Shown here piece by piece: positions 27,377 through 35,074 of a stretch of 64,000 nucleotides of DNA (position 1 is its first letter; each line of letters begins with the position of its first letter). Source of the stretch: Streptomyces sp. CB02261 (GTDB lineage: Bacteria; Actinomycetota; Actinomycetes; Streptomycetales; Streptomycetaceae); contig NZ_LIVX01000002.1 of assembly GCF_001905665.1 (NCBI RefSeq), positions 631,420 to 695,419 on the forward strand, given 5' to 3'. A model generated the notes under the pieces. It saw nothing but the letters and a program-made list of their open reading frames with translations, made no database searches and was not told where the DNA came from. The translations under genes were made by a program, and so were the position numbers.

Positions 27377-27763
27377 ATGGCAGATTTCTCCCGCCTTCCC
27401 GGACCCAACGCCGATCTGTGGGACTGGCAACTGCTCGCGGCCTGCCGCGGGGTCGACAGCTCCCTGTTCTTCCACCCCGAGGGAGAGCGCGGCGCGGCAC
27501 GGAGTGCGCGTGAGAACTCGGCGAAAGAGGTCTGCATGCGGTGCCCGGTGCGCGCGGAGTGCGCGGCACACGCACTCGCGGTACGGGAGCCCTACGGCGT
27601 ATGGGGCGGCCTCACCGAGGACGAACGCGAAGAGCTCATGGGACGCGCGCGCAATCGCCTGATCAGCACGGCGCCCACGGCGCCGGTCGCGTCCTCCGTG
27701 ACATCCATGACGACATCGACATCGGCGTCGGCCCCCGGCCGGCCGATTGTGGAGCGTATGTGA
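27377..27763 (+). CDS. whiD: WhiD, WhiB-family iron-sulfur regulator
   Basis: A 128-residue Wbl protein needed for late sporulation. The four cluster-binding cysteines are present: Cys in LLAACRGVD, then CMRCPVRAEC (C-X2-C-X5-C), holding a [4Fe-4S] cluster. The GVWGG turn and the basic segment RARNRL follow. The N-terminus MADFSRLPGPNADLWDWQ matches WhiD closely. The C-terminus is an extended Ser/Thr/Ala tail of about 35 residues. ATG 27377 has AAGGGGAC about eight bases upstream. It is divergent from bldM, a regulator acting in the same developmental programme. Confidence 0.95.
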   Translation: MADFSRLPGPNADLWDWQLLAACRGVDSSLFFHPEGERGAARSARENSAKEVCMRCPVRAECAAHALAVREPYGVWGGLTEDEREELMGRARNRLISTAPTAPVASSVTSMTTSTSASAPGRPIVERM

Positions 27764-27790
27764 AGGAACGTTTTTTCAGCTAAGCGGCGA

Positions 27791-27813
27791 CGTACCGGCA
27801 CACGGGCGGTACG
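27791..27813. terminator. hairpin downstream of whiD
   Basis: CGTACCG (27791-27797) and CGGTACG (27807-27813) form a seven-pair stem; a TTTTTT tract lies before it (27771-27776), not after. A weak terminator candidate for either strand. Confidence 0.35.
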
Positions 27814-27892
27814 CGCGCGAACACACGGGGAAGCACTCGCTCGGACAGTAAGCACTCCCTGTCGAACCGCGCTCACGCGCGCGTTGCTCGGC

Positions 27893-27954
27893 TCCTACGC
27901 GCGCGTGGCGGCGCGGGTCGGTCCGTCTCCTACGCGCGCGTGGCGGCGCGGGTC
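27893..27954. repeat. 27-base direct repeat at the 3' end of the LysR gene
   Basis: The same 27 bases occur at 27893-27919 and 27928-27954 (period 35). The right copy is the end of the LysR gene with its stop; the left copy lies just outside it and would encode the same Thr-Arg-Ala-Ala-Thr-Arg-Ala ending. This looks like a tandem duplication of the gene's tail. Confidence 0.85.
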
Positions 27955-28823
27955 AGTTCGTCGAGCGTGGCGGCGACGGCCGGGACCATGGCGAGGTCGG
28001 GCAGCGTCAGGGCCACGATCTCCCGCTCCACGGCGGGCTCCACGGTCACGGTCCGCGCCCCCTTGGGCCGTACGGACTCGATGGCCAGCTCCGGCAGGAC
28101 GGCCACGCCCAGGCCCGCGCCGACCAGGCCCACCACGGCCGGGTAGTCGTCGGTCGCGAAGTCGATACGGGGGGTGAAGCCCGCCTCCTCGCAGACGTCC
28201 ACCAGCTGCCGGCGGCAGCGCGGGCAGCCCGCGATCCAGGACTCGTCGGCGAGTTCCGCGATGCCCACCGACCCCGCGTCGGCGAGCCGGTGCCCCTCGG
28301 GGACCAGGCCCACCAGGCGGTCGGCGAGGATCGGACGCACGACCAGGTCGTCCCATTCGGCCCGCCCCGCCCCGTACCGGAAGGCCAGGGCCACATCGCA
28401 GTCGCCCTCGCGGAGCATCTCGATCGAGCGCGGCGGTTCGGCCTCGACGAGCGAGACGCGGGTGCCGGGGTGCGCGGCCCGCAGGGCGGCGAGCGCGGTG
28501 GGGACGAGGGTGGAACTGCCGCTGGGGAAGGACACCAGACGGACCCGGCCCGCCCGCAGCCCGGCGATGGCGGCGACCTCCTCCTCGGCGGCGGTGAGCC
28601 CGGCGAGGATGCCGGAGGCGTGGCGGACGAGGACCTCGCCCGCCTGGGTGAGGCGCATCTCGCGGCCGGTGCGGATCAGCAGCGGCGTGCCGGCGGAGGA
28701 CTCCAGCGCCTTCATCTGCTGGCTGACGGCCGGCTGGGTGCAGCCGAGTTCGCGCGCGGCGGCCGAGAAGGAGCCGGTGGCGGCGACGGCGCGCAGGACG
28801 CGGAGATGGCGTGCCTCGATCAT
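27930..28823 (-). CDS. LysR family transcriptional regulator
   Basis: A 297-residue regulator. The winged helix-turn-helix is at residues 1-60 (MIEARHLRVLRAVAATGSFS, then AARELGCTQPAVSQQMKALE), followed by the two-lobed effector domain (RLVSFPSGSSTLVPTALAALR ... GLVGAGLGVAVLPELAI). A CxxC motif (AGCPRCRRQL, near residue 200) is present in the effector domain. TATGCT lies seven bases before ATG 28823, so an upstream ATG at 28835 would fall within the -10; 28823 is preferred. It is divergent from the MOSC gene, the likely regulated neighbour. Confidence 0.9.
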   Translation of the reverse strand: MIEARHLRVLRAVAATGSFSAAARELGCTQPAVSQQMKALESSAGTPLLIRTGREMRLTQAGEVLVRHASGILAGLTAAEEEVAAIAGLRAGRVRLVSFPSGSSTLVPTALAALRAAHPGTRVSLVEAEPPRSIEMLREGDCDVALAFRYGAGRAEWDDLVVRPILADRLVGLVPEGHRLADAGSVGIAELADESWIAGCPRCRRQLVDVCEEAGFTPRIDFATDDYPAVVGLVGAGLGVAVLPELAIESVRPKGARTVTVEPAVEREIVALTLPDLAMVPAVAATLDELTRAATRA

Positions 28824-28830
28824 GCGTTCC

Positions 28831-28836
28831 AGCATA
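28831..28836 (-). promoter_or_regulatory. -10-like TATGCT, leaderless start of the LysR gene
   Basis: TATGCT, seven bases, ATG 28823 on the minus strand. It decides the start codon in favour of 28823. Confidence 0.5.
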
Positions 28837-28892
28837 AGCGAGTCTTGGGTGAACCCGCGCATATTCGCCCGCGCCTTTGAGATCGGTGCCCT

Positions 28893-28898
28893 TACAGT
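28893..28898 (+). promoter_or_regulatory. -10-like TACAGT, leaderless start of the MOSC gene
   Basis: TACAGT, six bases, ATG 28905. No ribosome site is seen before this ATG, which supports a leaderless mRNA. Confidence 0.55.
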
Positions 28899-28904
28899 GC
28901 CCGC

Positions 28905-29588
28905 ATGACCTTGCTGAGTGTGAATGTGGGCCGCGCCAGGGCCGTGGACTACACCGACGCCGCGTCCGGCCTGACCGCCATCGACAAACGCCCCGTCGAC
29001 GGGCCCGTGCGGATCGAGGCCCCCGGGGCGCCCGGCGTCGGGAGGAGCGGGCTGGCCGGTGACACGGTCTGCGACCTGCGCTTCCACGGCGGCGACGACC
29101 GGGCCGCGTACGCCTTCGCCCGCGAGGACCTGGACCTCTGGGAGCGGGAGCTCGGCCGGGAGCTCGCCAACGGCTCGTTCGGCGAGAACCTCACCACCCG
29201 GGGCCTCGACGTGAACGGGGCGCTGATCGGTGAGCGGTGGCGGATCGGCGACGAGGTCGTCCTGGAGGTCACCGGCGGCCGTATCCCCTGCCGTACGTTC
29301 GCGGGCTTCGTACGGGAGAAGGGCTGGGTGAAGCGGTTCACGCAGTCGGAGGCCGGTCCCGGCGCACTGCTGCGGGTGATCGTGCCGGGCGACATCCGCG
29401 CGGGCGATCCGGTCACGGTCGTCCACCGGCCCGAGCACGACATCACCGTCGCGCTGCTCCACCGCGCCGCGACCGCCGAACGCGCGCTGCTGCCCCGCAC
29501 GTTGGCCGCCGCCGAATGGATGGAGTCGGGACTCCTCGCGCTCGCGCGCCAGTACGCGGACAAGTACGCCCGGGCGGAGGCGCCGTAA
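28905..29588 (+). CDS. MOSC domain-containing protein
   Basis: A 227-residue YiiM-like protein. The MOSC (molybdenum cofactor sulfurase C-terminal) fold is marked by GLAGDTVCDLRFHGGDDRAAYAFAREDLDLW, NGSFGENLTTRGLDVNGALIGERWRIG and the conserved cysteine in GGRIPCRTFAGF (read in short segments). MOSC proteins handle sulfur on molybdenum cofactor or reduce N-hydroxylated compounds with YcbX/YiiM-type activity; which applies here is unknown. It lies 21 bases before the SDR gene on the same strand. Confidence 0.88.
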   Translation: MTLLSVNVGRARAVDYTDAASGLTAIDKRPVDGPVRIEAPGAPGVGRSGLAGDTVCDLRFHGGDDRAAYAFAREDLDLWERELGRELANGSFGENLTTRGLDVNGALIGERWRIGDEVVLEVTGGRIPCRTFAGFVREKGWVKRFTQSEAGPGALLRVIVPGDIRAGDPVTVVHRPEHDITVALLHRAATAERALLPRTLAAAEWMESGLLALARQYADKYARAEAP

Positions 29589-29596
29589 GGGGGCAC

Positions 29597-29602
29597 TACC
29601 GT
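29597..29602 (+). promoter_or_regulatory. -10-like TACCGT, leaderless start of the SDR gene
   Basis: TACCGT, six bases, ATG 29609, with the same bases TGCCCG around the gap as at the MOSC gene. Suggests a second leaderless start inside the short MOSC-SDR gap. Confidence 0.5.
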
Positions 29603-29608
29603 GCCCGT

Positions 29609-30382
29609 ATGACGACTGCACTGATTACGGGCGCCACCGCGGGCATCGGCGCCGCCTTCGCACGGAGACTGGCGGCGGACGGCCACAACGTCGTGCTCGT
29701 GGCCCGGGACGTGAAGCGGCTCCGCGAGCAGGCGACCGAGCTGCACGACCGGCACGGCGTCGAGGCGGAGGTGCTCGCGGCGGACCTCTCCGAGGAGAAG
29801 GGCATCGCCGCCGTCGAGGCCCGGCTCTCGGACCCGCGGCAGCCGGTGGACCTGCTCGTGAACAACGCCGGTTTCGGCAACAAGGGCCGCTTCCTCGAGG
29901 TCTCCATGGCCGACGAGTTGACGATGCTCACGGTGCACTGCGAGGCGGTGCTGCGGCTGACCTCGGCCGCCGCCGCCTCGATGAAGGCGCGGGGCCGGGG
30001 CGGGGTGGTGAACGTCGCCTCGGTGGCCGCCTTCGTGCCCCGTGGCACGTACGGGGCGTCGAAGGCGTGGGTCGTGCAGTTCACCCAGGGCGCGGCGCGG
30101 GACCTGGCGGGCACCGGGGTACGCCTGATGGCGCTCTGCCCCGGGTTCGTGCGGACCGAGTTCCACGAGCGGGCCGGGATGGGGACGGAGAACATCCCGG
30201 GCTGGATGTGGCTCGACGCGGACAAGCTGGTGGCGGCGGCGCTGTCGGACCTGGCGCGGGGCAGGACACTGTCGATCCCGGACCCCCGTTACAAGGCCCT
30301 GATGGGTGTGGTGAAGCTGGCGCCGCGCGGTCTGCTGGGCGGTGTCTCCTCGAAGGCGGGCCGCAAGTACGGCCCGAAGTGA
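29609..30382 (+). CDS. short-chain dehydrogenase/reductase
   Basis: A 257-residue classical SDR. The NAD(P)-binding motif is TGATAGIGAAFAR, followed by the Arg of VARD that favours NADP; NNAG (DLLVNNAGFGNKG) and the catalytic YGASK (Tyr-X3-Lys in GTYGASKAWV) with an upstream Ser in NVASVAAF are intact. The C-terminus KLAPRGLLGG resembles the SDR branch near fatty acyl or keto-lipid reductases. Substrate unknown. Probably co-transcribed with, or expressed separately just after, the MOSC gene. Confidence 0.88.
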   Translation: MTTALITGATAGIGAAFARRLAADGHNVVLVARDVKRLREQATELHDRHGVEAEVLAADLSEEKGIAAVEARLSDPRQPVDLLVNNAGFGNKGRFLEVSMADELTMLTVHCEAVLRLTSAAAASMKARGRGGVVNVASVAAFVPRGTYGASKAWVVQFTQGAARDLAGTGVRLMALCPGFVRTEFHERAGMGTENIPGWMWLDADKLVAAALSDLARGRTLSIPDPRYKALMGVVKLAPRGLLGGVSSKAGRKYGPK

Positions 30383-30464
30383 CGGCCCCTCGGCCCGAGG
30401 CGGCGGTCCCCCCGCCCGAGGTGACGGCCCCTCGGCGCCGGGCGGCCGCCCGGTCGGGCCGGGG

Positions 30465-32372
30465 CTAGGCCGCCCCCGGGTCGTCGAGGTCCAGACGGGC
30501 CGTGGTGCCGTCGTGCCAGGTCACCCGGAGGGTGCGGCCTTCGACCCTGACCTGCGCGAGGTCGGCCACGGGGGTCGGGGCGGGTTCGGCCGTCAGTGAG
30601 GCGAGCGCGACGAAGAGGGTCGTCGGGCCGTCCGTGGTGCCGTGCAGGGCGAGGACGTGGCTGCCGGGACCCTGCAGGGTCTCCCCGGTGGGGAGCGCGA
30701 CGGCGTCGACGCCCTCCGGGTAGCCGTGGACCGGGTGGAGCTGGGCCCGCGGCCCGTCGGGGGTCGTGGCCCAGCCCGTCTGCCGTACGGGGGTCCCTTC
30801 CGGGGCGTCGAGGACGAGGTGCGCGCGGACCTCGGCACGACCGTGGGCGAGGGTGGCGGAGAGGACCCGGACCCCGGGGAGCGGGGTGTGCCGGGAGGCG
30901 GCCCAGCCGGGGCCGGTGCCGACGGGGACGGCGGGGCCCCGGGTGGTGGCGCGGCCCTCGGCGAGCAGGGCGAAGTGGTTGTCGGCGGGGGCCGGTCCGG
31001 TGGTCGGGCCGGTGCGGGTGGAGTAGGCGTGGCGGGCGTACCCCGGGTCGTCCTCCTCCGCGTCGGCGCTGTGCACGTGGTTGCTGCCGTGGTTGTGGAG
31101 GCGTACGAGTCCGTCGGTGGCGGTGGTCTGGACGAGCAGCCCGGCGGGTGCGAAGGGGCGCACGGTGTCCGCGCGTTCGGCGGGCAGGGGTTCCTCGGGG
31201 TCGGTCCAGGCGGGGTGGGCGGCGGGCAGCAGGAGACCGAGGAAGCCCTTGGACGCCCAGTAGGGGGAGCCGGGACCGGAGTACTCCTGGACGAGCGGCG
31301 GGTACGGGCCGTGCCAGCCGAGGGTGAGGAGCCCGTCCGGGCTCGTGGCGCCGCGGTCGAGGAAGTACCGCAGGGAGCCGGAGGCGAGGCGGCGGGTGGC
31401 GCCGGGGGTGAGGGGGGTGTGCCCGGTGAGGGTCCCGAGCCAGGGGGCGGCGGCCGCGGCGAAGCGGTAGATCAGGGAGCGCCCGTACGGGGCGGGGGCG
31501 CCGTTCGCGTCGAAGAGGTGGACGTAGTCGTCGAGGTGGGCGCGGAGGCGGAGCCCGTAGCGGTCGAGGAGGGCGCGGTCGCCGGCGAGGTGGGCGTGGA
31601 GCACGGGGTAGAAGTGCAGGGCCCAGGCGTTGTAGTGGTCGAACGCGCGGTTGTCGCCGTCGCTGTACCAGCCGTCGCCGAGGTACCAGTCCTCGATGCG
31701 GGCGAGGGAGCGGTCGATCGTGGCGGCGGCCCGGTCGGTGTCGATGCCGGCGTCCTGGAGGAAGCCGGCGACGGTGAGGCCGAAGAGCCACCAGTTGTTG
31801 TCGACGGGGGACGGGGCGAGGGCCGGTCGGAGCCAGTCGGCGACCTGTTCGCGGGTGCGGTCGTCGAGCCGGTCCCAGAGCCAGGGGCGGGTGAGGCGGA
31901 GGCCGAGGGCGATCGAGGCGGCTTCGACGATCGCCTGAGGGGTGTCGGTGGTGAGGGGCCAGGAGTCGGGGCGGCCGGTGCCGGGGCGGCCGGTGCCGGG
32001 GCGGCCGGTGCCGGGGCGGCCGGTGTCGAGGCGGCTGGTGCCTGGACGGCTGGTGTGCGGGCCGCCGGTGCCCGGCTTCTCGGTGCCGGCCGTGAGCCCT
32101 TCGGCGTACCGGTCGAGGTGGCCGTACGGATCCCCGCCCCCGGCTCCGGCCACACGCAGTGCGGCGAGGAGGAAGGTGCGGGCCCAGCCCTCCAGGCCGT
32201 CGGAGCGGGCGCCGGACCAGCTGGGGCGGGGCCCGGGAAGGTCGATGAGCCCGTACCGCGGCGAGGCGAAGGGGCGTACGGCCAGGAGGAGTCGGTCGGC
32301 CGTGGTCTCCCAGTGGGCCCGGGTCCACCCGGTGTACGGGCTGAGTTCCCGGTTCTCGGGCGGCGTGTCCAT
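30465..32372 (-). CDS. DUF2264 domain-containing protein
   Basis: A 635-residue cytoplasmic protein without signal peptide. The N-terminal half is a predicted (alpha/alpha) toroid typical of DUF2264 (NRELSPYTGWTRAHW, NNWWLFGLTVAGFLQDAG, WYLGDGWYSDGDNRAFDHYN, FLDRGATSPDGLLTLGWHG); the C-terminal half is beta-rich like polysaccharide-lyase or hydrolase accessory domains. About residues 130-165 are a repetitive Thr-Gly-Arg-Pro-Gly insert. The fold and neighbourhood suggest action on an oligosaccharide imported by the adjacent ABC system; no catalytic residues are assigned. ATG 32372 has AGGAGC five bases upstream. Divergent from the regulator gene. Confidence 0.85.
   Translation of the reverse strand: MDTPPENRELSPYTGWTRAHWETTADRLLLAVRPFASPRYGLIDLPGPRPSWSGARSDGLEGWARTFLLAALRVAGAGGGDPYGHLDRYAEGLTAGTEKPGTGGPHTSRPGTSRLDTGRPGTGRPGTGRPGTGRPDSWPLTTDTPQAIVEAASIALGLRLTRPWLWDRLDDRTREQVADWLRPALAPSPVDNNWWLFGLTVAGFLQDAGIDTDRAAATIDRSLARIEDWYLGDGWYSDGDNRAFDHYNAWALHFYPVLHAHLAGDRALLDRYGLRLRAHLDDYVHLFDANGAPAPYGRSLIYRFAAAAAPWLGTLTGHTPLTPGATRRLASGSLRYFLDRGATSPDGLLTLGWHGPYPPLVQEYSGPGSPYWASKGFLGLLLPAAHPAWTDPEEPLPAERADTVRPFAPAGLLVQTTATDGLVRLHNHGSNHVHSADAEEDDPGYARHAYSTRTGPTTGPAPADNHFALLAEGRATTRGPAVPVGTGPGWAASRHTPLPGVRVLSATLAHGRAEVRAHLVLDAPEGTPVRQTGWATTPDGPRAQLHPVHGYPEGVDAVALPTGETLQGPGSHVLALHGTTDGPTTLFVALASLTAEPAPTPVADLAQVRVEGRTLRVTWHDGTTARLDLDDPGAA
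31975..32046. repeat. 15-base tandem repeat in the DUF2264 gene
   Basis: Four near-perfect copies of GGGGCGGCCGGTGCC and degenerate neighbours encode the Gly-Thr-Gly-Arg-Pro run of the insert. Likely slippage-expanded. Confidence 0.8.
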
Positions 32373-32458
32373 TGATGCTCCTGGGGTTCCCTGCGGCGAC
32401 GACCGCGTCGCCCGGCATCCTGGACAGCGCTCCGATCGAACGTCAAGAGTTCGGGATC

Positions 32459-32490
32459 GAATGATCGAAATTCTCACCGTTCGATCATTC
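32459..32490. promoter_or_regulatory. operator-like inverted repeat between DUF2264 gene and regulator
   Basis: GAATGATCGAA (32459-32469) and TTCGATCATTC (32480-32490) are perfect inverted copies, ten bases apart, in the divergent promoter region. A related half-site, TTCGATCAAT, recurs before the binding-protein gene at 33660, so both are probably sites for the DeoR/LacI-type regulator. Confidence 0.75.
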
Positions 32491-32548
32491 TGTGCCGCGC
32501 GTGAACTAAGGTCGGGGGACCACGACCACCGCGAGGGGGAACTGCGCC

Positions 32549-33652
32549 GTGCGCGAGAGTGCTGCCGAACGACACGACCGACTGCTGGCCCTGGTGCGCG
32601 AGCGCGGCACGGCCCGCGTCGCCGACCTGGCCGAACGGCTCGGGGTCTCCCCCGTCACCGCCCGCCGTGACGTCGAACTCCTCGCCGGCCGGGGTCTGCT
32701 CGACCGGGTGCACGGCCAGGTGTCCTGGCCGCGGCGACAGGGCGGCCCGGTCGGCGGGCGCCCCGGTGAGGGCCTGGTCATCGGCCTGCTGGCCCCCTCC
32801 GCCACGTACTACTTCGCCGAGATCATCCGCGGGGCGCACGAAGCGGCCGCCCGCGCCGGCGCCCGGCTCGTCCTCCGCGTCTCGGACTACCGGCCGGAGG
32901 AGGACCGGGCCCGCACCGAGGGGCTGCTCGCGGCCGGCGCCGAGGGGGTGCTCGTCGCGCCGGGCTGGCGCGGCCCAGAGGACCGCCTCGCGTACGGGGA
33001 CTGGCTGGCCGAACTCCCCGTACCGGCTGTCCTCCTGGAGCGCCGGGCCGTGCCCGGCAGCCCGCTCGACGGTCTGGACCGGGTGGCGTCCGACCACGGG
33101 CACGGCGTCCTGCTCGCCCTGCGCCACCTGCTGGCCCTGGGACACGCGACGCCGCTGCTCGTGGCGCGCGGGGACTCCCCGACCGCCCTCGCGGTGCGCG
33201 CCGGTTACGCCGAGGCGCTGGGGACGCTGGGCCTGGAGCAACCGCGGCCCGTCATCGAGAGCGTCCCGGCCGAGGCGGACCCGGAGGGCTTCGAGCGGGC
33301 GGTGCGGGCCCTGCACGAGGCGGTCGGCTCGGGCCTCGCGAGCGCGGCCCTGGTCCACAACGACGTGGACGCGATCGAGATCGTGCAGCGCCTCTCCGAG
33401 CTGGGCGTACGGGTGCCCCACGACCTGGCCCTGATCGCGTACGACGACGAGGTCGCCGCGCTCGCGGACACCCCGCTGACGGCGGTCGCCCCGCCCAAGC
33501 GGCAGGTGGGCCGGCATGCCACGGAGCTGCTCGTCGAGCGGCTCACCGAGGGCCCGGACGAGGACGCGGCGCGCCGCCATCTGGGCCTGCTGCCGAGGCT
33601 GCGCGTGCGGGAGTCGTGCGGAGCGGGCGGCGCGACCGACCTTCCGGTCTGA
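32549..33652 (+). CDS. DeoR-type HTH fused to LacI-type sugar-binding domain, regulator
   Basis: A 367-residue regulator with an unusual domain order. Residues 5-60 are a DeoR-type winged helix (RHDRLLALVRERGTARVADL, then AERLGVSPVTARRDVELLAG). Residues 75-360 are a LacI/periplasmic-binding-like sensor (VIGLLAPSATYYFAEIIRGA, LALRHLLALGHATPLLVARG, LIAYDDEVAALADTPLTAV). It probably represses the DUF2264 gene and the ABC transport operon until a sugar binds. GTG 32549 has GAGGGGGA about eight bases upstream. Stop overlaps the second candidate operator. Confidence 0.9.
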   Translation: MRESAAERHDRLLALVRERGTARVADLAERLGVSPVTARRDVELLAGRGLLDRVHGQVSWPRRQGGPVGGRPGEGLVIGLLAPSATYYFAEIIRGAHEAAARAGARLVLRVSDYRPEEDRARTEGLLAAGAEGVLVAPGWRGPEDRLAYGDWLAELPVPAVLLERRAVPGSPLDGLDRVASDHGHGVLLALRHLLALGHATPLLVARGDSPTALAVRAGYAEALGTLGLEQPRPVIESVPAEADPEGFERAVRALHEAVGSGLASAALVHNDVDAIEIVQRLSELGVRVPHDLALIAYDDEVAALADTPLTAVAPPKRQVGRHATELLVERLTEGPDEDAARRHLGLLPRLRVRESCGAGGATDLPV

Positions 33653-33673
33653 TCATTTTTCGATCAATCAATC
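33650..33673. promoter_or_regulatory. second operator-like site before the sugar ABC operon
   Basis: TGATC (33650-33654) and GATCA (33662-33666) are inverted across seven bases and include TTCGATCAAT, a near copy of the half-site upstream of the regulator. It lies directly upstream of the -35 of the binding-protein gene. Confidence 0.6.
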
Positions 33674-33681
33674 TTTCGCTC

Positions 33682-33710
33682 TTGACTTCGGTCATGAACG
33701 GTCACAGGAT
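33682..33710 (+). promoter_or_regulatory. promoter of the sugar ABC operon
   Basis: TTGACT (33682-33687), 17 bases, CAGGAT (33705-33710) is a good housekeeping-type promoter. Transcription would begin near 33717, so the GTG at 33754 rather than an ATG at 33694 must start the binding protein. Confidence 0.75.
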
Positions 33711-33753
33711 CACGGCCACAACCTCCCCGCCGCCTGCCCTCAGGAGCCGTGCC

Positions 33754-35070
33754 GTGACCCGTAGTTGGAGCAGAACGTCCCGCGTCATAGCCGGCACCGC
33801 CACCGCCCTCGCCGTACTCACGGCGTGCGGCGGCGGCGGTGACGACACCGCGAACAAGTCCGCCGGACCCGTGACCATCACCTTCTGGGGCTGGGCCAAG
33901 GGCTCCAAGGACGTCGTCGACGCCTTCAACGCCTCCCACACCGACATCCAGGTGAAGTTCGAGGAGATCCCCTCCGGCACCGCCGGCGGCTACGCCAAGA
34001 TCTCCAACGCCGTGAAGGCCGGCAACGCCCCCGACCTCGTCTCCATCGAGTACTCCTCGCTCCCCGAGTTCGTGAGCTCCGGCGCCCTCCAGGACATCGG
34101 CGGCGAGTTCACCGAGGCCGACCGCGCCAAGCTGCTCCCGCAGACCGTCGAACTCACCACCCTCGGCGGCAAGACCTGGGCCGTCCCCTTCGACGCCGCC
34201 CCGCAGGCCTTCTTCTACCGCAAGGACCTCTTCGCGAGGTACAAGGTCCCCGTCCCCGCCACCTGGGACGCGTTCAGGAAGGCCGCCGAGCAGGTCAGGA
34301 AGGCCGACGCCAAGGCCCGGATCGCCACCTTCTTCCCGGACGACCCGACCACCTTCGAGGCGATGGCCTGGCAGGCCGGCGCCCAGTGGTTCAAGGCCGA
34401 GAACGACACCTGGAAGATCGACACCACCGACGCGGCCACCACCAAGGTCACCGCCTACTGGCAGGGGCTGCTCGACGACGGACTCGTCCACAAGAACGCA
34501 TCCTTCAGCCCCGAGTGGACCGGCTCCCTCAAGAACGGCACCACCATCGGCTACCTCGGCGCCTCCTGGGGCGCGGGCGTCCTCAAGGGCACCCTGCCCG
34601 AGCAGGACGGCAAGTGGGCCGTCGCCCCCATGCCCAGCTGGGACGGCAAGCCCGCCAGCGGCATGCTCGGCGGCACCTCCTTCGCCGTGACCAAGGACAG
34701 CGGGAAGAAGGCCGCGGCGGTCACCTTCGCCGAATGGATGTCCACCACCGAGGAAGGCGTCAAGGCCCGGATCGCCTCCGGCACCTCCTCCGCCTTCCCG
34801 GCCGCCACCGCGCTGCGCCCCGTCGCCAAGAAGGCCTTCGACGCCGGCTACTACGGCGGCCAGGACATCTACGCCCTCTTCGAGGCCGCGGGCGCCTCCA
34901 TCAGCCCTGACTGGGCCTGGGGCCCGACCACCGGCACCACCAACACCACGATCAAGGACCACTTCGGCAAGATCACCCAGGGCGGCCCCGGCATCGCCGA
35001 CGCCGTCAAGGCCGGTCACGACGCCACCGTCGCCGAGCTCACCAAGCGCGGCCTGAAGGTCGAGGGCTGA
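33754..35070 (+). CDS. ABC sugar transporter, extracellular binding lipoprotein
   Basis: A 438-residue family 1 (CUT1) solute-binding protein. The signal peptide has an Arg-rich start, a hydrophobic core and the lipobox VLTAC (Cys25), so the mature protein is anchored outside the membrane. The mature part starts PVTITFWGWAKGSKDVVDAF, typical for oligosaccharide binders, and contains WAVPFDAAPQAFFYRKDLF and GGTSFAVTKDSGKK. GTG 33754 has AGGAG seven bases upstream. First gene of a four-gene operon; the candidate operator lies just upstream. Ligand unknown. Confidence 0.93.
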   Translation: MTRSWSRTSRVIAGTATALAVLTACGGGGDDTANKSAGPVTITFWGWAKGSKDVVDAFNASHTDIQVKFEEIPSGTAGGYAKISNAVKAGNAPDLVSIEYSSLPEFVSSGALQDIGGEFTEADRAKLLPQTVELTTLGGKTWAVPFDAAPQAFFYRKDLFARYKVPVPATWDAFRKAAEQVRKADAKARIATFFPDDPTTFEAMAWQAGAQWFKAENDTWKIDTTDAATTKVTAYWQGLLDDGLVHKNASFSPEWTGSLKNGTTIGYLGASWGAGVLKGTLPEQDGKWAVAPMPSWDGKPASGMLGGTSFAVTKDSGKKAAAVTFAEWMSTTEEGVKARIASGTSSAFPAATALRPVAKKAFDAGYYGGQDIYALFEAAGASISPDWAWGPTTGTTNTTIKDHFGKITQGGPGIADAVKAGHDATVAELTKRGLKVEG

Positions 35071-35074
35071 CCGC

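Noticed and set aside
28835..28835. Upstream ATG for the LysR gene
   Set aside because: It falls inside the TATGCT -10-like hexamer of the preferred leaderless start at 28823.
31975..32046. GC-rich tandem repeats as a possible regulatory iteron
   Set aside because: They are coding and give a Gly/Thr/Arg/Pro repeat in the DUF2264 protein.
33694..33694. ATG as start of the sugar-binding protein
   Set aside because: It lies between the -35 and -10 of the operon promoter; GTG 33754 has AGGAG and gives a normal lipoprotein signal.
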